From: Propionivibrio limicola | GTDB taxonomy: Bacteria; Pseudomonadota; Gammaproteobacteria; Burkholderiales; Rhodocyclaceae | Reading direction: 5' to 3' | Assembly (NCBI RefSeq): GCF_009469695.1 | Contig: NZ_SSSR01000009.1 | Span: 27,287 to 91,286 of the forward strand | DNA length: 64,000 bases | Shown here: one piece after another, positions 36,961 to 46,990 of the stretch | Position numbering within the stretch: position 1 is the stretch's first letter | Layout: each line of letters opens with the position of its first letter | The notes under the pieces: generated by a model | What the model was told of the DNA's origin: nothing | The model's database searches: none | What the model saw: the letters and a program-made list of their open reading frames with translations, nothing else | Made by a program: the position numbers and the translations under genes

Positions 36961-36985
36961 TTAGCTCGATTTTGCGAGGATTACC

Positions 36986-37354
36986 ATGGCAAAAACCATC
37001 ATGATTGTTGACGATTCCGCCTCACTGCGTCAGGTGGTCGGCATTGCCCTGAAGGGGGCGGGATATGACGTTGTCGAGGCCTGTGACGGCAAGGATGCGC
37101 TGGGCAAGCTCGATGGCCGCAAGCTGCATCTCATCATCAGCGACGTCAACATGCCCAACATGGACGGCATTTCGTTCGTCAAGGCGGCCAAGCAGTTGCC
37201 TGCCTACAAGTTTACGCCGGTCATCATGCTGACCACCGAAGCGGGCGACGCCATGAAGCAGCAGGGCCAGGCCGCGGGTGCCAAGGCGTGGGTCGTCAAG
37301 CCGTTCCAGCCGGCGCAGATGCTCGCTGCCGTCTCGAAGCTGGTTCTGCCGTAA
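36986..37354 (+). CDS. cheY: CheY-type response regulator
   Basis: 122 residues, a receiver domain only. The acidic pair is Asp9-Asp10, the phospho-acceptor Asp53 (ISDVNMPNMDG), the conserved Thr is in MLTTEAGD and the Lys in VVKPFQP. It is the likely output of the cluster's CheA. GAGGA stands before the ATG. The flagellar or other target cannot be told from sequence. Confidence 0.94.
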   Translation: MAKTIMIVDDSASLRQVVGIALKGAGYDVVEACDGKDALGKLDGRKLHLIISDVNMPNMDGISFVKAAKQLPAYKFTPVIMLTTEAGDAMKQQGQAAGAKAWVVKPFQPAQMLAAVSKLVLP

Positions 37355-37365
37355 GGAAGGCGAGC

Positions 37366-37692
37366 ATGGCCGAAGCCACCTCCCCCGATCTTGCCGTGCC
37401 GGCGCTTTGCATCCTCGGTGATTTCACCATCTTCGCCGCCGCCGACCTGAAGCCAAAAATCATCGAGGCCATCAATCAAGGCGAAACGGACGAAGTCGTC
37501 ATCGATCTTGCGGATGTGAGCGAAATCGACAGCGCCGGCCTGCAACTGATGGTCATGGCCATGCGGGAAGGCGCGGCGCAGAGCAAGAACGTTCGTTTCA
37601 CCCGGCATAGCGAACCCGTCCTCAACCTGATCGACCTGTTCGGCCTGTCCGGTTTCTTCGGCACGCCGGCGCTTGCTGGCTCTACCCACTGA
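37366..37692 (+). CDS. STAS domain protein (anti-sigma-antagonist type) in chemotaxis operon
   Basis: 108 residues forming one STAS domain. The phospho-Ser loop is DVSEIDSAGLQLM with Ser56. SpoIIAA-like proteins switch partners by Ser phosphorylation. It lies between cheY and cheA, 11 bases after cheY, with AAGGAAGG before the ATG at 37366. STAS genes in this position are known in some alternative chemotaxis clusters; their function there is not settled. No cognate serine kinase is encoded in the window. Confidence 0.87.
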   Translation: MAEATSPDLAVPALCILGDFTIFAAADLKPKIIEAINQGETDEVVIDLADVSEIDSAGLQLMVMAMREGAAQSKNVRFTRHSEPVLNLIDLFGLSGFFGTPALAGSTH

Positions 37693-37702
37693 GGACAAGA
37701 CC

Positions 37703-40042
37703 GTGAATCTTGACGACGCACTCAATACTTTCGTCATTGAAAGCCGGGAACTCCTTGAAAGCATGGAGGAGGCGCTTCTTCGTGTCGAGCAGTCGCCGCA
37801 CGACGAGGATCTGATCAACGCCATTTTCCGCGCGGCGCATACGATCAAGGGATCAGCCGGGCTCTTTGGCCTCGACCACGTGGTTGCCTTTACCCACAAC
37901 GCCGAGAACGTGCTCGACAGCGTGCGCTCGGGCGAACTGGAAATCGACGGCGATCTTGTCGCCCTGTTCCTGCAAGTGTGCGATCACATGGGGTCGCTGG
38001 TGGCGAACGTCGCCGAGGGCAAGGAATTCGGCGAAGACATCCGCCAGCGGAGCGACGAACTGACCGCGCAGTTGAAGGGTCAGATGACGGCGCATCAGTC
38101 GGCCGGTGCCGCTGGCGCCCCGGCGGAAGCGTCTTCCAGCGCCGCTTCGTCGGAACATGTGGCGGTCCCCGCCGGTGGTGGCGAGGGCGGTGCCGCTCAC
38201 GCCGAAACCGACAATTGGCACATCTCGATGCGCTTCGGCAAGGATGTGCTCAAGAACGGGATGGATCCCGCCTCTTTCATTCGCTACCTGACCACCTTTG
38301 GCCGCATCGTCAACATCGTCACGTTGCTCGACGAGATTCCGCGCGCGGCTGAAATGGATCCCGAAGACTGCTATCTCGGCTTCGAGATCAGCTACCGGAC
38401 GGATGCCGACAAGGCGGCGATTGAAAGCGCCTTCGAATTCGTGCAGGACGATGCGCGTATCCGCATCGTGCCGCCGCACAGCAAAATCGGCGATTACCTG
38501 GACCTCATCCGGGAGATGCCGGAAACGGAAATGCGGCTGGGCGAAATCCTCGTCCGTTGCGGCACGCTGACCGAAAATGAACTGGATGCGGCGCTGCTGG
38601 CCCAGCAGGCGGCCGATGCTTCCAGCGAGGCGCATCAACCGCTCGGCACCGTGCTCGTCGCCGAGCAGATGGTCAGTCCGACCGTGGTGCAGGCGGCGCT
38701 GCAGAAGCAAAAGCAGGTCAAGGAAACCAAGGGCGGTGATGCGAGCATGATCCGCGTCAATGCGGACAAGCTCGACGAACACATCAACCTGATCGGCGAG
38801 CTGATCATCGCCAGCGCCAGCATCGATCTGACCGCCCTCAAGAGCGGCAATCCCGAGCTGCTTGAAGCCGCGTCGGTGATGAAGCGGCTGGTCGAGAACG
38901 TCCGCGATTCGGCGCTGCAACTGCGCATGGTGCAAATCGGCGCCACGTTCAACAAGTTCCAGCGCGTCGTGCGCGACGTTTCCAGGGAGATCGGCAAGGA
39001 TATCCGCCTGGAAATCAGCGGCGCGGAAACCGAGCTGGACAAAACCGTGGTCGAAAAGATCGGCGACCCGCTGACCCACCTGGTGCGCAATTCCATGGAT
39101 CACGGCATCGAGCCGGTCGATGTGCGTCTGGCGCGCGGCAAGCCGCCGCACGGAACGCTGCGGCTGAACGCGTATCACGACTCGGGCGCCATTGCCATCG
39201 AAGTCATCGACGACGGCGGCGGCCTCAACAAGGAGCGCATCCTCGCGAAAGCCCTTGAACGCGGTCTCGTCAAGCCGGAGCAGATGCTGAGCGATGACGA
39301 AATCCACAAGCTCATCTTCGAGCCGGGATTCTCCACTGCCGAGCAGATCAACAACCTTTCGGGGCGCGGCGTCGGCATGGATGTCGTGCGCCGCAACATC
39401 AGGGATTTGCGCGGCAGCATCGATATCGATACGGAAGAAGGCGTCGGCACCACGATGCGCATCCGTCTGCCGCTGACGCTGGCCATCATCGATGGCTTCC
39501 TCGTCGGCGTTGGCGGATCGTCGTTCGTCGTGCCGCTGGAAATGGTCGTCGAATGCGTCGAGTTGTCGCAGGAGGAAATCGACGCCGCGCATGGCCGCCA
39601 GCATCTCAACCTGCGCGGCGAGGTGCTGCCCTTTATCCGACTCAAGGAACTCTTCGACATCGCGGACGCGCCGCCTCCGGCAATCGACGCGGACGCCGAC
39701 TCGCCCTTCGGGCTGCAACTGGAGAGCGGGCGGGACGATTTGCCGCCGGTGGACGAAGAACTGGCCTTTCTGCTCCAGCCTGTCAGGCGCGAGAACGTCG
39801 TGGTGGTGAATTACGCCGGGCATCGCGCCGGACTCGTGGTCGATACCCTGCAGGGCGAATACCAGACGGTGATTCGTCCGCTCGGTGCCGTGTTCAGCGG
39901 TATCGAGGGCATCAGCGGCTTCACCATCCTGGGAACCGGGCAAGTCGCGTTGATCCTCGATGTGCCGGGGCTCGTGCGCCGGGTCGCGAGCAAGGAAAGC
40001 CGGGTTAATGCCAGGGCGGCGAGTTATGTCATGCGCGAGTGA
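37703..40042 (+). CDS. cheA: Chemotaxis histidine kinase CheA
   Basis: 779 residues from the GTG at 37703 (GAGGA upstream). Order: Hpt domain with phospho-His46 (RAAHTIKGSAGLFG), a P2-like domain at about 170-265, an unusual insert at about 275-345 with two LGE/LGT-type repeats (MRLGEILVRCGTLTENELD and PLGTVLVAEQMVSP) like the N-terminal domain of GspE/MshE, dimerisation domain, HATPase (HLVRNSMDHGIE, DDGGGL, GRGVGMDVV) and a C-terminal CheW-like domain. It phosphorylates CheY and CheB in response to receptors. Confidence 0.96.
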   Translation: MNLDDALNTFVIESRELLESMEEALLRVEQSPHDEDLINAIFRAAHTIKGSAGLFGLDHVVAFTHNAENVLDSVRSGELEIDGDLVALFLQVCDHMGSLVANVAEGKEFGEDIRQRSDELTAQLKGQMTAHQSAGAAGAPAEASSSAASSEHVAVPAGGGEGGAAHAETDNWHISMRFGKDVLKNGMDPASFIRYLTTFGRIVNIVTLLDEIPRAAEMDPEDCYLGFEISYRTDADKAAIESAFEFVQDDARIRIVPPHSKIGDYLDLIREMPETEMRLGEILVRCGTLTENELDAALLAQQAADASSEAHQPLGTVLVAEQMVSPTVVQAALQKQKQVKETKGGDASMIRVNADKLDEHINLIGELIIASASIDLTALKSGNPELLEAASVMKRLVENVRDSALQLRMVQIGATFNKFQRVVRDVSREIGKDIRLEISGAETELDKTVVEKIGDPLTHLVRNSMDHGIEPVDVRLARGKPPHGTLRLNAYHDSGAIAIEVIDDGGGLNKERILAKALERGLVKPEQMLSDDEIHKLIFEPGFSTAEQINNLSGRGVGMDVVRRNIRDLRGSIDIDTEEGVGTTMRIRLPLTLAIIDGFLVGVGGSSFVVPLEMVVECVELSQEEIDAAHGRQHLNLRGEVLPFIRLKELFDIADAPPPAIDADADSPFGLQLESGRDDLPPVDEELAFLLQPVRRENVVVVNYAGHRAGLVVDTLQGEYQTVIRPLGAVFSGIEGISGFTILGTGQVALILDVPGLVRRVASKESRVNARAASYVMRE

Positions 40043-40181
40043 GGTCGGCGATGAATCAAGGAACAAAGCGCGCCGATGAACGGTGCGGGAAGCGGTTAAT
40101 TTTAAGGGTTGTTGGAATCAATGTGATCGCCGGTATTCGGCGGTGTCATCAGGGAATTTTGATAGAGAAGGAGATGCAGTC

Positions 40182-43100
40182 ATGAAACTCTCAAGTCGTC
40201 TGGCCATTGTTGTGATTTGCTCGCTCATTGGCCTGATTCTTTTGTCTGGCTACGGCTTGAGTACGCTGCACTCCAGCATGTACGAAGACCGGCGCAGCGA
40301 ACTCCGGACGGCGCTGACGCTGGCCGCCAAACAAGCCGAATATTTTCAGTCGCTCGAACGGAGCGGGAAGCTTTCCAAGGAAGACGCGCAGGCCCGGGCG
40401 GTTGAAGCCTTGAGCAACATGCGTGACGGAGGAACGATGTATATCTGGGCGCGCACCACGGAAGCGCTCAACGTCGTCCCCGCGCCGGGCCAGGAAAAAA
40501 ATGTGGGAACGGTCGATTGGGGCAAGAAACACCCCGATGGCCGTACCGATTTCCAGCTCTATCTCGACGAATTGAACAAAGGCGAATTCGGCTTTGTCGA
40601 GATCACGGTCAAGAAACCGGGCGGAGACGAAATTCTGCCGAAGATCAACGGCGTGACGCTGGTCAAGGGCTGGAACTGGGTGATCGGCTATGGCGCGTGG
40701 GTTGACGATATCGAGGCCGCGTTCTGGAAGAGCGCCTACGGCTATATCGGACTCGGCGTGTTCATGCTGGCGGTGATCATTGCTCTTGCGTTTGTCATGG
40801 CGCGTAGCATCTACAGGGTCTTGGGCGGCGAGCCGGCGCTGGCGAACGAAGTCGCAGGACGTATCGCCAGCGGCGACCTGTCCAGGGATATTCCGTTGAA
40901 GGCCGGGGACACGACGAGCCTGCTGGCCGCCATGAGCCTCATGCAGAACAACATAAAGACGATGGTGACTGATGCCGAGATGCTGAGTCACGCGGCTGTC
41001 GCCGGCAAGTTCGAAACCCGGGCGGATGCGAGCCGCCATCAGGGCGAATTCCGCAAGGTGGTGGATGGTGTCAACGCCACGCTCGATACGGTGGTCGACA
41101 AGCTCGAATGGTACCGCTCGATCATCGACGCCGTGCCGTTCCCGATCCACGTCATCGACCTGAACATGAACTGGACCTTCCTCAACAAGGCCTTCGAGAA
41201 GCTGATGGTCGAACGCGGCTATGTCCGCGACCGTAACGATGCGGTGGGCCGTCCGTGCTCGACGGCCGATGCCAACATCTGCAAGACCAAGAACTGCGGC
41301 ATCATGCAGTTGAAGGCGGGTGTGGGCGAGAGCTTCTTCGACTGGGGCAACCTCAAGTGCAAGCAGGATACGGCCAACGTGCTCAATGCCAAGGGCGAGG
41401 TCGTCGGCTATGTGGAGACGGTCACCGATCTTTCCGCCACGCTCAGCATCAAGGCCTTTACCGAAAAAGAAGTTCAGCGCGTTGCCGAAAACCTCGAACG
41501 CCTGGGTAAGGGGGATCTCAACCTCGATCTCAGCGCCCTGGCCGCCGACCAATACACGCTTGAAGTCGCCGCACAGTTCCGCAAGATCGACAATTCGCTG
41601 AAGCTGGTCGGTACGTCGCTCACGGCATTGATTGCCGATGCGGAGATGTTGTCGCAAAGCGCCATCGCCGGAAAATTCGAAGTGCGTGCGGATGCCGCGA
41701 AACATCCGGGCGAGTTCCGCAAGGTCGTGGAGGGCGTCAACGCCACGCTCGATACAGTGGTCGATAAGCTCGAATGGTATCGCTCGGTTATCGACGCCGT
41801 ACCATTCCCGATCCATGTCATCGATAACGACATGAACTGGACCTTCCTCAACAAGGCCTTCGAGAAGCTGATGGTCGAACGCGGCTATGTCCGCGACCGT
41901 AGCGATGCGGTCGGTCGTCCGTGTTCGACGGCCAACGCCAACATCTGCAATTCGCAAAACTGCGGCATCCAGCAGCTGAAGCGTGGCGTGGGCGAGAGCT
42001 TCTTCGACTGGGGCAACCTGAAGTGCAAGCAGGACACCGCTTACGTGCTCAATGCCAGGGGCGAAAAAGTCGGCTTTGTCGAAACGGTGAGCGACCTTAC
42101 CGCCACCCTCAGTATCAAGGACTACACCGAGAAGGAAGTGCAGCGTGTCGCGCTGAACTTGGAGCGTCTGGGCAAGGGCGACCTCAACCTCAACCTCCAG
42201 ACCCGTCCGTCCGACCAATACACGAAGGAAGTCGAATCGCAGTTCAGCAAGATCGACGGCAGCTTCAAGGAGGTCGGCTCGTCGCTGACCGCGCTGATCA
42301 GCGACGCTACCATGCTGTCTGAAGCGGCGGTTGCGCTCAGGCTCGATGTGCGTGCCGATGCCAACAAGCACCAGGGTGACTACCGGCGCGTCATCGAAGG
42401 CGTCAATGCCACGCTCGATGCCGTGATCAACCCGCTCAACATGCTGATAGACGATGTGCAAAAGCTGGCCCAGGCCGTCATCGCCGGCCAGTTGAACGAG
42501 CGCGGCGATGCGGGCCGCCATCGTGGCCAGTTCAAGGAAGTCGTCGAAGGGCTGAATGATCTGGTGGAAGCCATCGTCGATCCGATCAACGAAATCAAGC
42601 GCGTCATGGGCTCGCTGTCGGAAGGCGATCTCACGCAGAGCATCGCGAAGGAGTATCAGGGCGAATTCAAGGTTCTGAAGGATGCCATCAACGATACGAC
42701 CAAGCGGTTGTCGAGCACGATTACCGAAGTGAATAACACCGCAGACTCGCTGGTGTCGGCAACGGAGCAGGTGTCCGCCACGGCACAGACGCTTTCTCAG
42801 GCGGCCAGCCAGCAGGCGGCTTCCGTCGAAGAAACCTCGGCGTCGATCGAACAAATGGCCTCCTCGATCCAGCAGAACACGGAGAACGCCAAGGTGGCCA
42901 ACGGCATGTCGGCCGAAGGCAGCAAGAAAGCCGAGGATGGCGGCGAGGCGGTCAATGAAACGGTTGGCGCAATGAAGCAGATCGCCAAGAAGATCGGCAT
43001 CATCGACGACATTGCCTACCAGACCAACCTGCTGGCGCTCAACGCCGCGATCGAAGCGGCGCGTGCCGGCGAGCATGGCAAGGGCTTTGCGGTGGTGGCC

Positions 43101-43562
43101 GCCGAGGTGAGGAAACTTGCCGAACGCAGCCAGGTCGCAGCGCAGGAAATCGGCCAGCTGGCGGTCAATAGCGTCGGCATGGCCGAACGGGCCGGCAAGT
43201 TGCTGGAAGAAATCGTGCCGGCGACCAAGAACACCGCCAATCTGGTGCAGGAAATCACGGCGGCTTCGGAAGAACAGACCGTGGGGGTCGGCCAAGTTAA
43301 CTCGGCGATGAACCAGCTAAGCCAGGTGACGCAGCAGAATGCCAGCGCCTCCGAAGAGCTGGCGGCGACGGCGGAAGAAATGTCGTCGCAGGCCACCAGC
43401 CTGCAAGAACTGATGTCGTTCTTCAATCTGGGCAACGATGAACGGGGCCGGCAGGGTGGTGCGCAGGCACGGCGATCGACGCAGGCGTCGAATGCCGCGC
43501 CGAAAGGCAGCGCCAGTCGCGGTTCGGGCCATCTCGATGAATCGGAATTCTCCCGTTTCTGA
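40182..43562 (+). CDS. Methyl-accepting chemotaxis protein with Cache and tandem PAS domains
   Basis: 1126 residues. TM1 at about 6-28, a single Cache domain outside ([43 protein letters not shown]), TM2 at about 185-210. Two exact 222-residue units follow (261-482, 483-704), each HAMP-like plus PAS. Two further HAMP-like segments come next, then the MCP tip [20 protein letters not shown]. Each PAS has four Cys (359, 367, 372, 393 and the same plus 222). A C-x7-C-x4-C pattern with ICKTKNC is found in PAS domains of many anaerobes. It ends without a clear CheR-binding pentapeptide (ends SEFSRF). AGAAGGAG precedes the ATG. Confidence 0.94.
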   Translation: MKLSSRLAIVVICSLIGLILLSGYGLSTLHSSMYEDRRSELRTALTLAAKQAEYFQSLERSGKLSKEDAQARAVEALSNMRDGGTMYIWARTTEALNVVPAPGQEKNVGTVDWGKKHPDGRTDFQLYLDELNKGEFGFVEITVKKPGGDEILPKINGVTLVKGWNWVIGYGAWVDDIEAAFWKSAYGYIGLGVFMLAVIIALAFVMARSIYRVLGGEPALANEVAGRIASGDLSRDIPLKAGDTTSLLAAMSLMQNNIKTMVTDAEMLSHAAVAGKFETRADASRHQGEFRKVVDGVNATLDTVVDKLEWYRSIIDAVPFPIHVIDLNMNWTFLNKAFEKLMVERGYVRDRNDAVGRPCSTADANICKTKNCGIMQLKAGVGESFFDWGNLKCKQDTANVLNAKGEVVGYVETVTDLSATLSIKAFTEKEVQRVAENLERLGKGDLNLDLSALAADQYTLEVAAQFRKIDNSLKLVGTSLTALIADAEMLSQSAIAGKFEVRADAAKHPGEFRKVVEGVNATLDTVVDKLEWYRSVIDAVPFPIHVIDNDMNWTFLNKAFEKLMVERGYVRDRSDAVGRPCSTANANICNSQNCGIQQLKRGVGESFFDWGNLKCKQDTAYVLNARGEKVGFVETVSDLTATLSIKDYTEKEVQRVALNLERLGKGDLNLNLQTRPSDQYTKEVESQFSKIDGSFKEVGSSLTALISDATMLSEAAVALRLDVRADANKHQGDYRRVIEGVNATLDAVINPLNMLIDDVQKLAQAVIAGQLNERGDAGRHRGQFKEVVEGLNDLVEAIVDPINEIKRVMGSLSEGDLTQSIAKEYQGEFKVLKDAINDTTKRLSSTITEVNNTADSLVSATEQVSATAQTLSQAASQQAASVEETSASIEQMASSIQQNTENAKVANGMSAEGSKKAEDGGEAVNETVGAMKQIAKKIGIIDDIAYQTNLLALNAAIEAARAGEHGKGFAVVAAEVRKLAERSQVAAQEIGQLAVNSVGMAERAGKLLEEIVPATKNTANLVQEITAASEEQTVGVGQVNSAMNQLSQVTQQNASASEELAATAEEMSSQATSLQELMSFFNLGNDERGRQGGAQARRSTQASNAAPKGSASRGSGHLDESEFSRF
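40962..42293 (+). repeat. Two tandem 666-bp in-frame copies of a HAMP-PAS module
   Basis: Copy 1 is 40962-41627 and copy 2 is 41628-42293, each 666 bases (222 codons). The stretch encoding [19 protein letters not shown] is nearly identical at DNA level in both copies, as are the [13 protein letters not shown] codons. A partial third copy (HAMP part only) starts at 42294. Confidence 0.9.
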
Positions 43563-43605
43563 GGTGACGGCCAGTGAAAGTCATTGATAAAAAGGAATGA
43601 CCGCG

Positions 43606-44175
43606 ATGACGAACCAGACAACATCCGTTCTCAACGCATCCGCGTCCGGTGCCGGTCTTCCGGCCGGCGCCGGGATGGATGCGGAGCAGCAGCAGTACCT
43701 GACCTTCAATCTCGGCGAGGAAATGTTCGCCATCGGCATTCTGTCGATCCGCGAGATCATCGAATTTGGCAACTTGACCGAGGTGCCGATGGTGCCGCCC
43801 TTCATCCGGGGCGTCATCAATCTGCGCGGTGCCGTCGTTCCGGTGATTGACCTGTCGGTACGCTTCGCACGACCACCGTGCGAGGTGACCAAGCGGACGT
43901 GCATCGTCATCATCGAAACGGTTGACGCCGAAGGTGGCCAAAAGCAGCAGATGGGCATCGTTGTCGATGCCGTGTCGGAGGTGCTCGAAATCCCCGCCAG
44001 CGAGATCGAGCCGCCGCCGCAATTCGGGGCCCGCATTCGCATCGATTTCATCAGCGGCATGGGCAAGGTCAACGGCAAGTTCGTCGTCTTGCTCGATGTA
44101 AACAAGATACTCTCCATCGAGGAAGTTGCCGTTGTCGCGGCGATGAATCGGGCGGAGGAAGCAAGTCCCGCGTAA
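43606..44175 (+). CDS. cheW: Chemotaxis coupling protein CheW
   Basis: About 189 residues. A short N-terminal extension of about 20 residues precedes the CheW fold (YLTFNLGEEMFAIGILSIRE, then VPPFIRGVINLRGAVVPVID). It links receptors to CheA. The ATG at 43606 has AAAAGGA eight bases upstream; an ATG at 43597 directly abuts that site and is less likely. Confidence 0.95.
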   Translation: MTNQTTSVLNASASGAGLPAGAGMDAEQQQYLTFNLGEEMFAIGILSIREIIEFGNLTEVPMVPPFIRGVINLRGAVVPVIDLSVRFARPPCEVTKRTCIVIIETVDAEGGQKQQMGIVVDAVSEVLEIPASEIEPPPQFGARIRIDFISGMGKVNGKFVVLLDVNKILSIEEVAVVAAMNRAEEASPA

Positions 44176-44280
44176 GGCGCGAGCCCGTCCTCTTCTGTTG
44201 GCAGATGCGCGGCCGCCCGGTCGCGCATCGCCGACGGGGCGGCCGCGGTTTTTTTGGCGAAGAATGCTTCGAGACATGCG

Positions 44281-45114
44281 ATGAACTCTACCGTCCGCTT
44301 CGACCATACCGCCATCTCGGATGCCGAGTTCATTCAGTTCCAGAAACTGATTTTCCAGATTGCCGGCATCAATCTTTCCGATGGAAAGAAGGTGCTGCTG
44401 GTCGGCCGCCTTAACCAGCGGCTCCGCCATCTTGGCTTCCAGACCTTCGGCCAGTACTACCGTCATGTCACCAGCGCGGAAAACCGGCAGGAACGGCAAA
44501 TGATGGTCGATTTGCTGACGACGAACGAAACCTATTTTTTCCGCGAACCCAAGCACTTCGATTTTCTGCGCGAAGTGGCGACGGCGCGTCGGAGCGCCGC
44601 CAGTTTCCGCGTCTGGAGCGCCGCCTCCTCAAGCGGCGAAGAAGCCTACTCGGTCGCGATGGTGCTTGCCGACGTATTGGGCGGCAACGCCTGGGAAGTG
44701 GTCGGGACCGACATCAGCGAGCGCGTCTTGCAGAAGGCGAGAATCGGCCACTATTCGCTGGAACGCGCCAACCATATCCCGGAACGTTTGCTGAAGAAGT
44801 ATTGCCTCAAAGGCACGGGACGGCACGACGGAACCTTGCTCGTTTCCCGCGAACTGAGGGACCGCGTGGAGTTTCGTCCCAGCAACCTGATGGCGCCCGA
44901 AAAAGGACTCGGTCAGTTCGATGTCATTTTTTTACGCAACGTCATGATCTATTTCGACAATGAAACAAAACGCAAGGTGGTCTCGAATCTGTTGCCCTAC
45001 CTGAAAAGCGACGGCTATTTCGTGATCGGGCATTCGGAATCGCTGACCGGAGTTACCGACGAGTTGGCGCCCCTACGGCCGACGATTTATCGACGGCCTC
45101 ATCTTTGCCGATAA
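44281..45114 (+). CDS. cheR: Chemotaxis protein methyltransferase CheR
   Basis: 277 residues. The N-terminal helical domain is followed by LLTTNETYFFREPKHF and the SAM-binding region VWSAASSSGEEAYSVAM, with VVGTDISERVL and FLRNVMIYFD. It methylates receptor glutamates. The ATG at 44281 is chosen; neither it nor a site 27 bases earlier has a strong Shine-Dalgarno. Partner of CheB, with no CheD gene in between. Confidence 0.94.
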   Translation: MNSTVRFDHTAISDAEFIQFQKLIFQIAGINLSDGKKVLLVGRLNQRLRHLGFQTFGQYYRHVTSAENRQERQMMVDLLTTNETYFFREPKHFDFLREVATARRSAASFRVWSAASSSGEEAYSVAMVLADVLGGNAWEVVGTDISERVLQKARIGHYSLERANHIPERLLKKYCLKGTGRHDGTLLVSRELRDRVEFRPSNLMAPEKGLGQFDVIFLRNVMIYFDNETKRKVVSNLLPYLKSDGYFVIGHSESLTGVTDELAPLRPTIYRRPHLCR

Positions 45115-45174
45115 TGTCGGAGCGCTGTTGGCGCTGAACCCCGAGGAAGGGGAAGAAGAAAAACAAAGGAAAGG

Positions 45175-46287
45175 ATGGCAATGGCCGAAAAAATCCGGGT
45201 GATGGTCGTCGATGACTCAGCCGTCGTGCGGCAGGTGGTCACGCAGGCGATTTCAAAGGATCCCTCGATGGAGGTGATCGCAACCGCGCAGGATCCGCTG
45301 TTCGCGTTGGAGAAGATGAAGAAGCAATGGCCGGATGTGCTCATCGTCGACATCGAAATGCCGCGCATGGACGGGCTGACCTTCCTCAAGAAAGTCATGG
45401 CCGAGCGGCCGACACCCATCATCATTTGCTCGTCGCTGGCCGAAAAGGGCGCGCAAGTGACCTTGGAGGCGCTTGCGGCGGGCGCGGTCAGCATCATCAC
45501 CAAGCCGAAGATCGACGTTAAGTCCTTCCTGGAGGATGCGTCGAACGACATCGTCGGCAGCATCAAGGCGGCCGCCCGAGCCAACGTGACGGCGCTGCAA
45601 AAGATGGCCGTTCGTCGGGTGACGCCCGTCGATCCGTCCTTGGGCTTGCGCGCCAAGAATTCCGCCGACGTCATTCTGCCCAGTCCCGCGCTGCACCACG
45701 GCGCAAAGATGTATGCGACGACGGACAAGGTGATCGCGATCGGCACCTCCACCGGCGGAACGCAGGCGCTGGAAGCGGTGCTGACGCAGCTTCCAGCCGT
45801 CAGCAGCGGGATCGTGATTGTCCAGCACATGCCGGAGCGGTTCACCGCCCTGTTTGCGCAACGACTGAATGGCCTGTGCAACATCGAAGTGCGCGAGGCC
45901 AAGGACGGCGACCGGGTGCGCCCCGGACTGGCGCTGATCGCGCCCGGCGGCAAGCACATGCTGCTCAAGCGGAGCGGCGCGCAGTATTACGTCGAGGTCA
46001 AAGACGGCCCGCTGGTCAATCGCCACAAGCCGTCGGTCGATGTCCTGTTCCGCTCGGTGGCCCATGCCGCCGGAAAGAATGCGCTCGGGATCATCATGAC
46101 CGGCATGGGCGACGATGGCGCCCGCGGCCTGAAGGAAATGCACGACGCCGGCGCGCAGACCGTCGCGGAAGACGAAAGCACGTGCGTCGTGTTCGGGATG
46201 CCGAAGGAGGCGATCAAACTCGAAGCCGCCGACCGGATTCTGCCGCTCGACCAGATTCCTGCCGCGATCCTTGGCTACAGCAGCTGA
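45175..46287 (+). CDS. cheB: Chemotaxis response regulator methylesterase CheB
   Basis: 370 residues. A receiver ([14 protein letters not shown], phospho-Asp59 in [11 protein letters not shown]) is followed by a linker and the esterase domain with catalytic Ser in [13 protein letters not shown], His in VQHMPERFT and Asp in [11 protein letters not shown]. It removes methyl groups from receptors. AAAGGAAAGG precedes two possible ATGs (45175, 45181). It is the last gene of the chemotaxis operon. Confidence 0.96.
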   Translation: MAMAEKIRVMVVDDSAVVRQVVTQAISKDPSMEVIATAQDPLFALEKMKKQWPDVLIVDIEMPRMDGLTFLKKVMAERPTPIIICSSLAEKGAQVTLEALAAGAVSIITKPKIDVKSFLEDASNDIVGSIKAAARANVTALQKMAVRRVTPVDPSLGLRAKNSADVILPSPALHHGAKMYATTDKVIAIGTSTGGTQALEAVLTQLPAVSSGIVIVQHMPERFTALFAQRLNGLCNIEVREAKDGDRVRPGLALIAPGGKHMLLKRSGAQYYVEVKDGPLVNRHKPSVDVLFRSVAHAAGKNALGIIMTGMGDDGARGLKEMHDAGAQTVAEDESTCVVFGMPKEAIKLEAADRILPLDQIPAAILGYSS

Positions 46288-46355
46288 TCCTGTCTGATGG
46301 GGGCCATCTCCAGTTGGAATGCGCAGACAGTCGGCCTGGCTCGTAATCGAACGCT

Positions 46356-46426
46356 CACTCAAAGCCGGTTGCTCGGGTGAATCCGGAACTCGTGCCGTTA
46401 CTCGGAGTCAACCCGGCTTGTGAGTG
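46356..46426. other. 71-base imperfect stem-loop between cheB and ferritin genes
   Basis: CACTCAAAGCCGG-TTG on the left pairs with CAACCCGGCTTGTGAGTG on the right (about 16 pairs, two single-base bulges), enclosing about 39 bases. It could be a processing or termination structure for the chemotaxis transcript, part of the ferritin leader, or a small palindromic element. No T-run follows. Confidence 0.55.
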
Positions 46427-46491
46427 GAAGATCGCCCGCCGCATGGCGTCTCCCATTTCATCCATCGGGCCAACACTCTGGAGAGGACACC

Positions 46492-46980
46492 ATGAAGGGC
46501 GACAAGAAAATCATCGACATCCTGAACGACCTGCTGGCGGGGGAACTGACCGCCGTCGACCAATACCTGATTCACGGCGAGATGTATGCCGATATGGGAT
46601 TCCAGCGCCTGGCGGACAAGGCGCTGCACGAGTCGGACCATGAGCGCCAGCATGCGCGCGCGCTGATCCAGCGCATCCTTTTCCTTGAGGGGACGCCGAA
46701 CCTCGCCAAGCGCGAGGCGCTGAAGGTCGGCAAGGAAGTGCCCGAAATGCTCAAGGCCGATCTGTCCGTCGAATACAAGGTCGTCGGCGACCTGAAGAAA
46801 GCCATCGCCGCCTGTGAAAAGGCGCAGGATTACGTGTCGCGCGACATGCTCGCCATCCAGCTCGAAGACACCGAGATGGACCACGCCTACTACCTCGAAA
46901 AGCAGTTGCGCCTGATCGAGCAGGTTGGCCTGCAGAATTACAAGCAGAGCCAGATCGACAGCGTGCCGCTGGTTTCCTGA
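46492..46980 (+). CDS. Ferritin-like/bacterioferritin subunit with ferroxidase centre (FtnA/BfrA-like)
   Basis: 162 residues. Ferroxidase ligands are all present: Glu18, Glu51, His54, Glu94, Glu128 and His131 ([11 protein letters not shown]). The heme-ligand position Met52 of classical bacterioferritin is Arg here, in HERQHA. It resembles Pseudomonas FtnA (formerly BfrA) more than BfrB. It stores iron as a 24-mer. GGAGAGGA precedes the ATG. The adjacent bfr gene (10 bases downstream) has the opposite residue set, so mixed shells are likely. Confidence 0.9.
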   Translation: MKGDKKIIDILNDLLAGELTAVDQYLIHGEMYADMGFQRLADKALHESDHERQHARALIQRILFLEGTPNLAKREALKVGKEVPEMLKADLSVEYKVVGDLKKAIAACEKAQDYVSRDMLAIQLEDTEMDHAYYLEKQLRLIEQVGLQNYKQSQIDSVPLVS

Positions 46981-46990
46981 GGAGCGACCC

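Noticed and set aside
40191..43295. A long open frame on the minus strand opposite the large receptor gene
   Set aside because: It has no ribosome site, no known domain, and mirrors the codon pattern of the receptor. High-GC genes often give such shadows.
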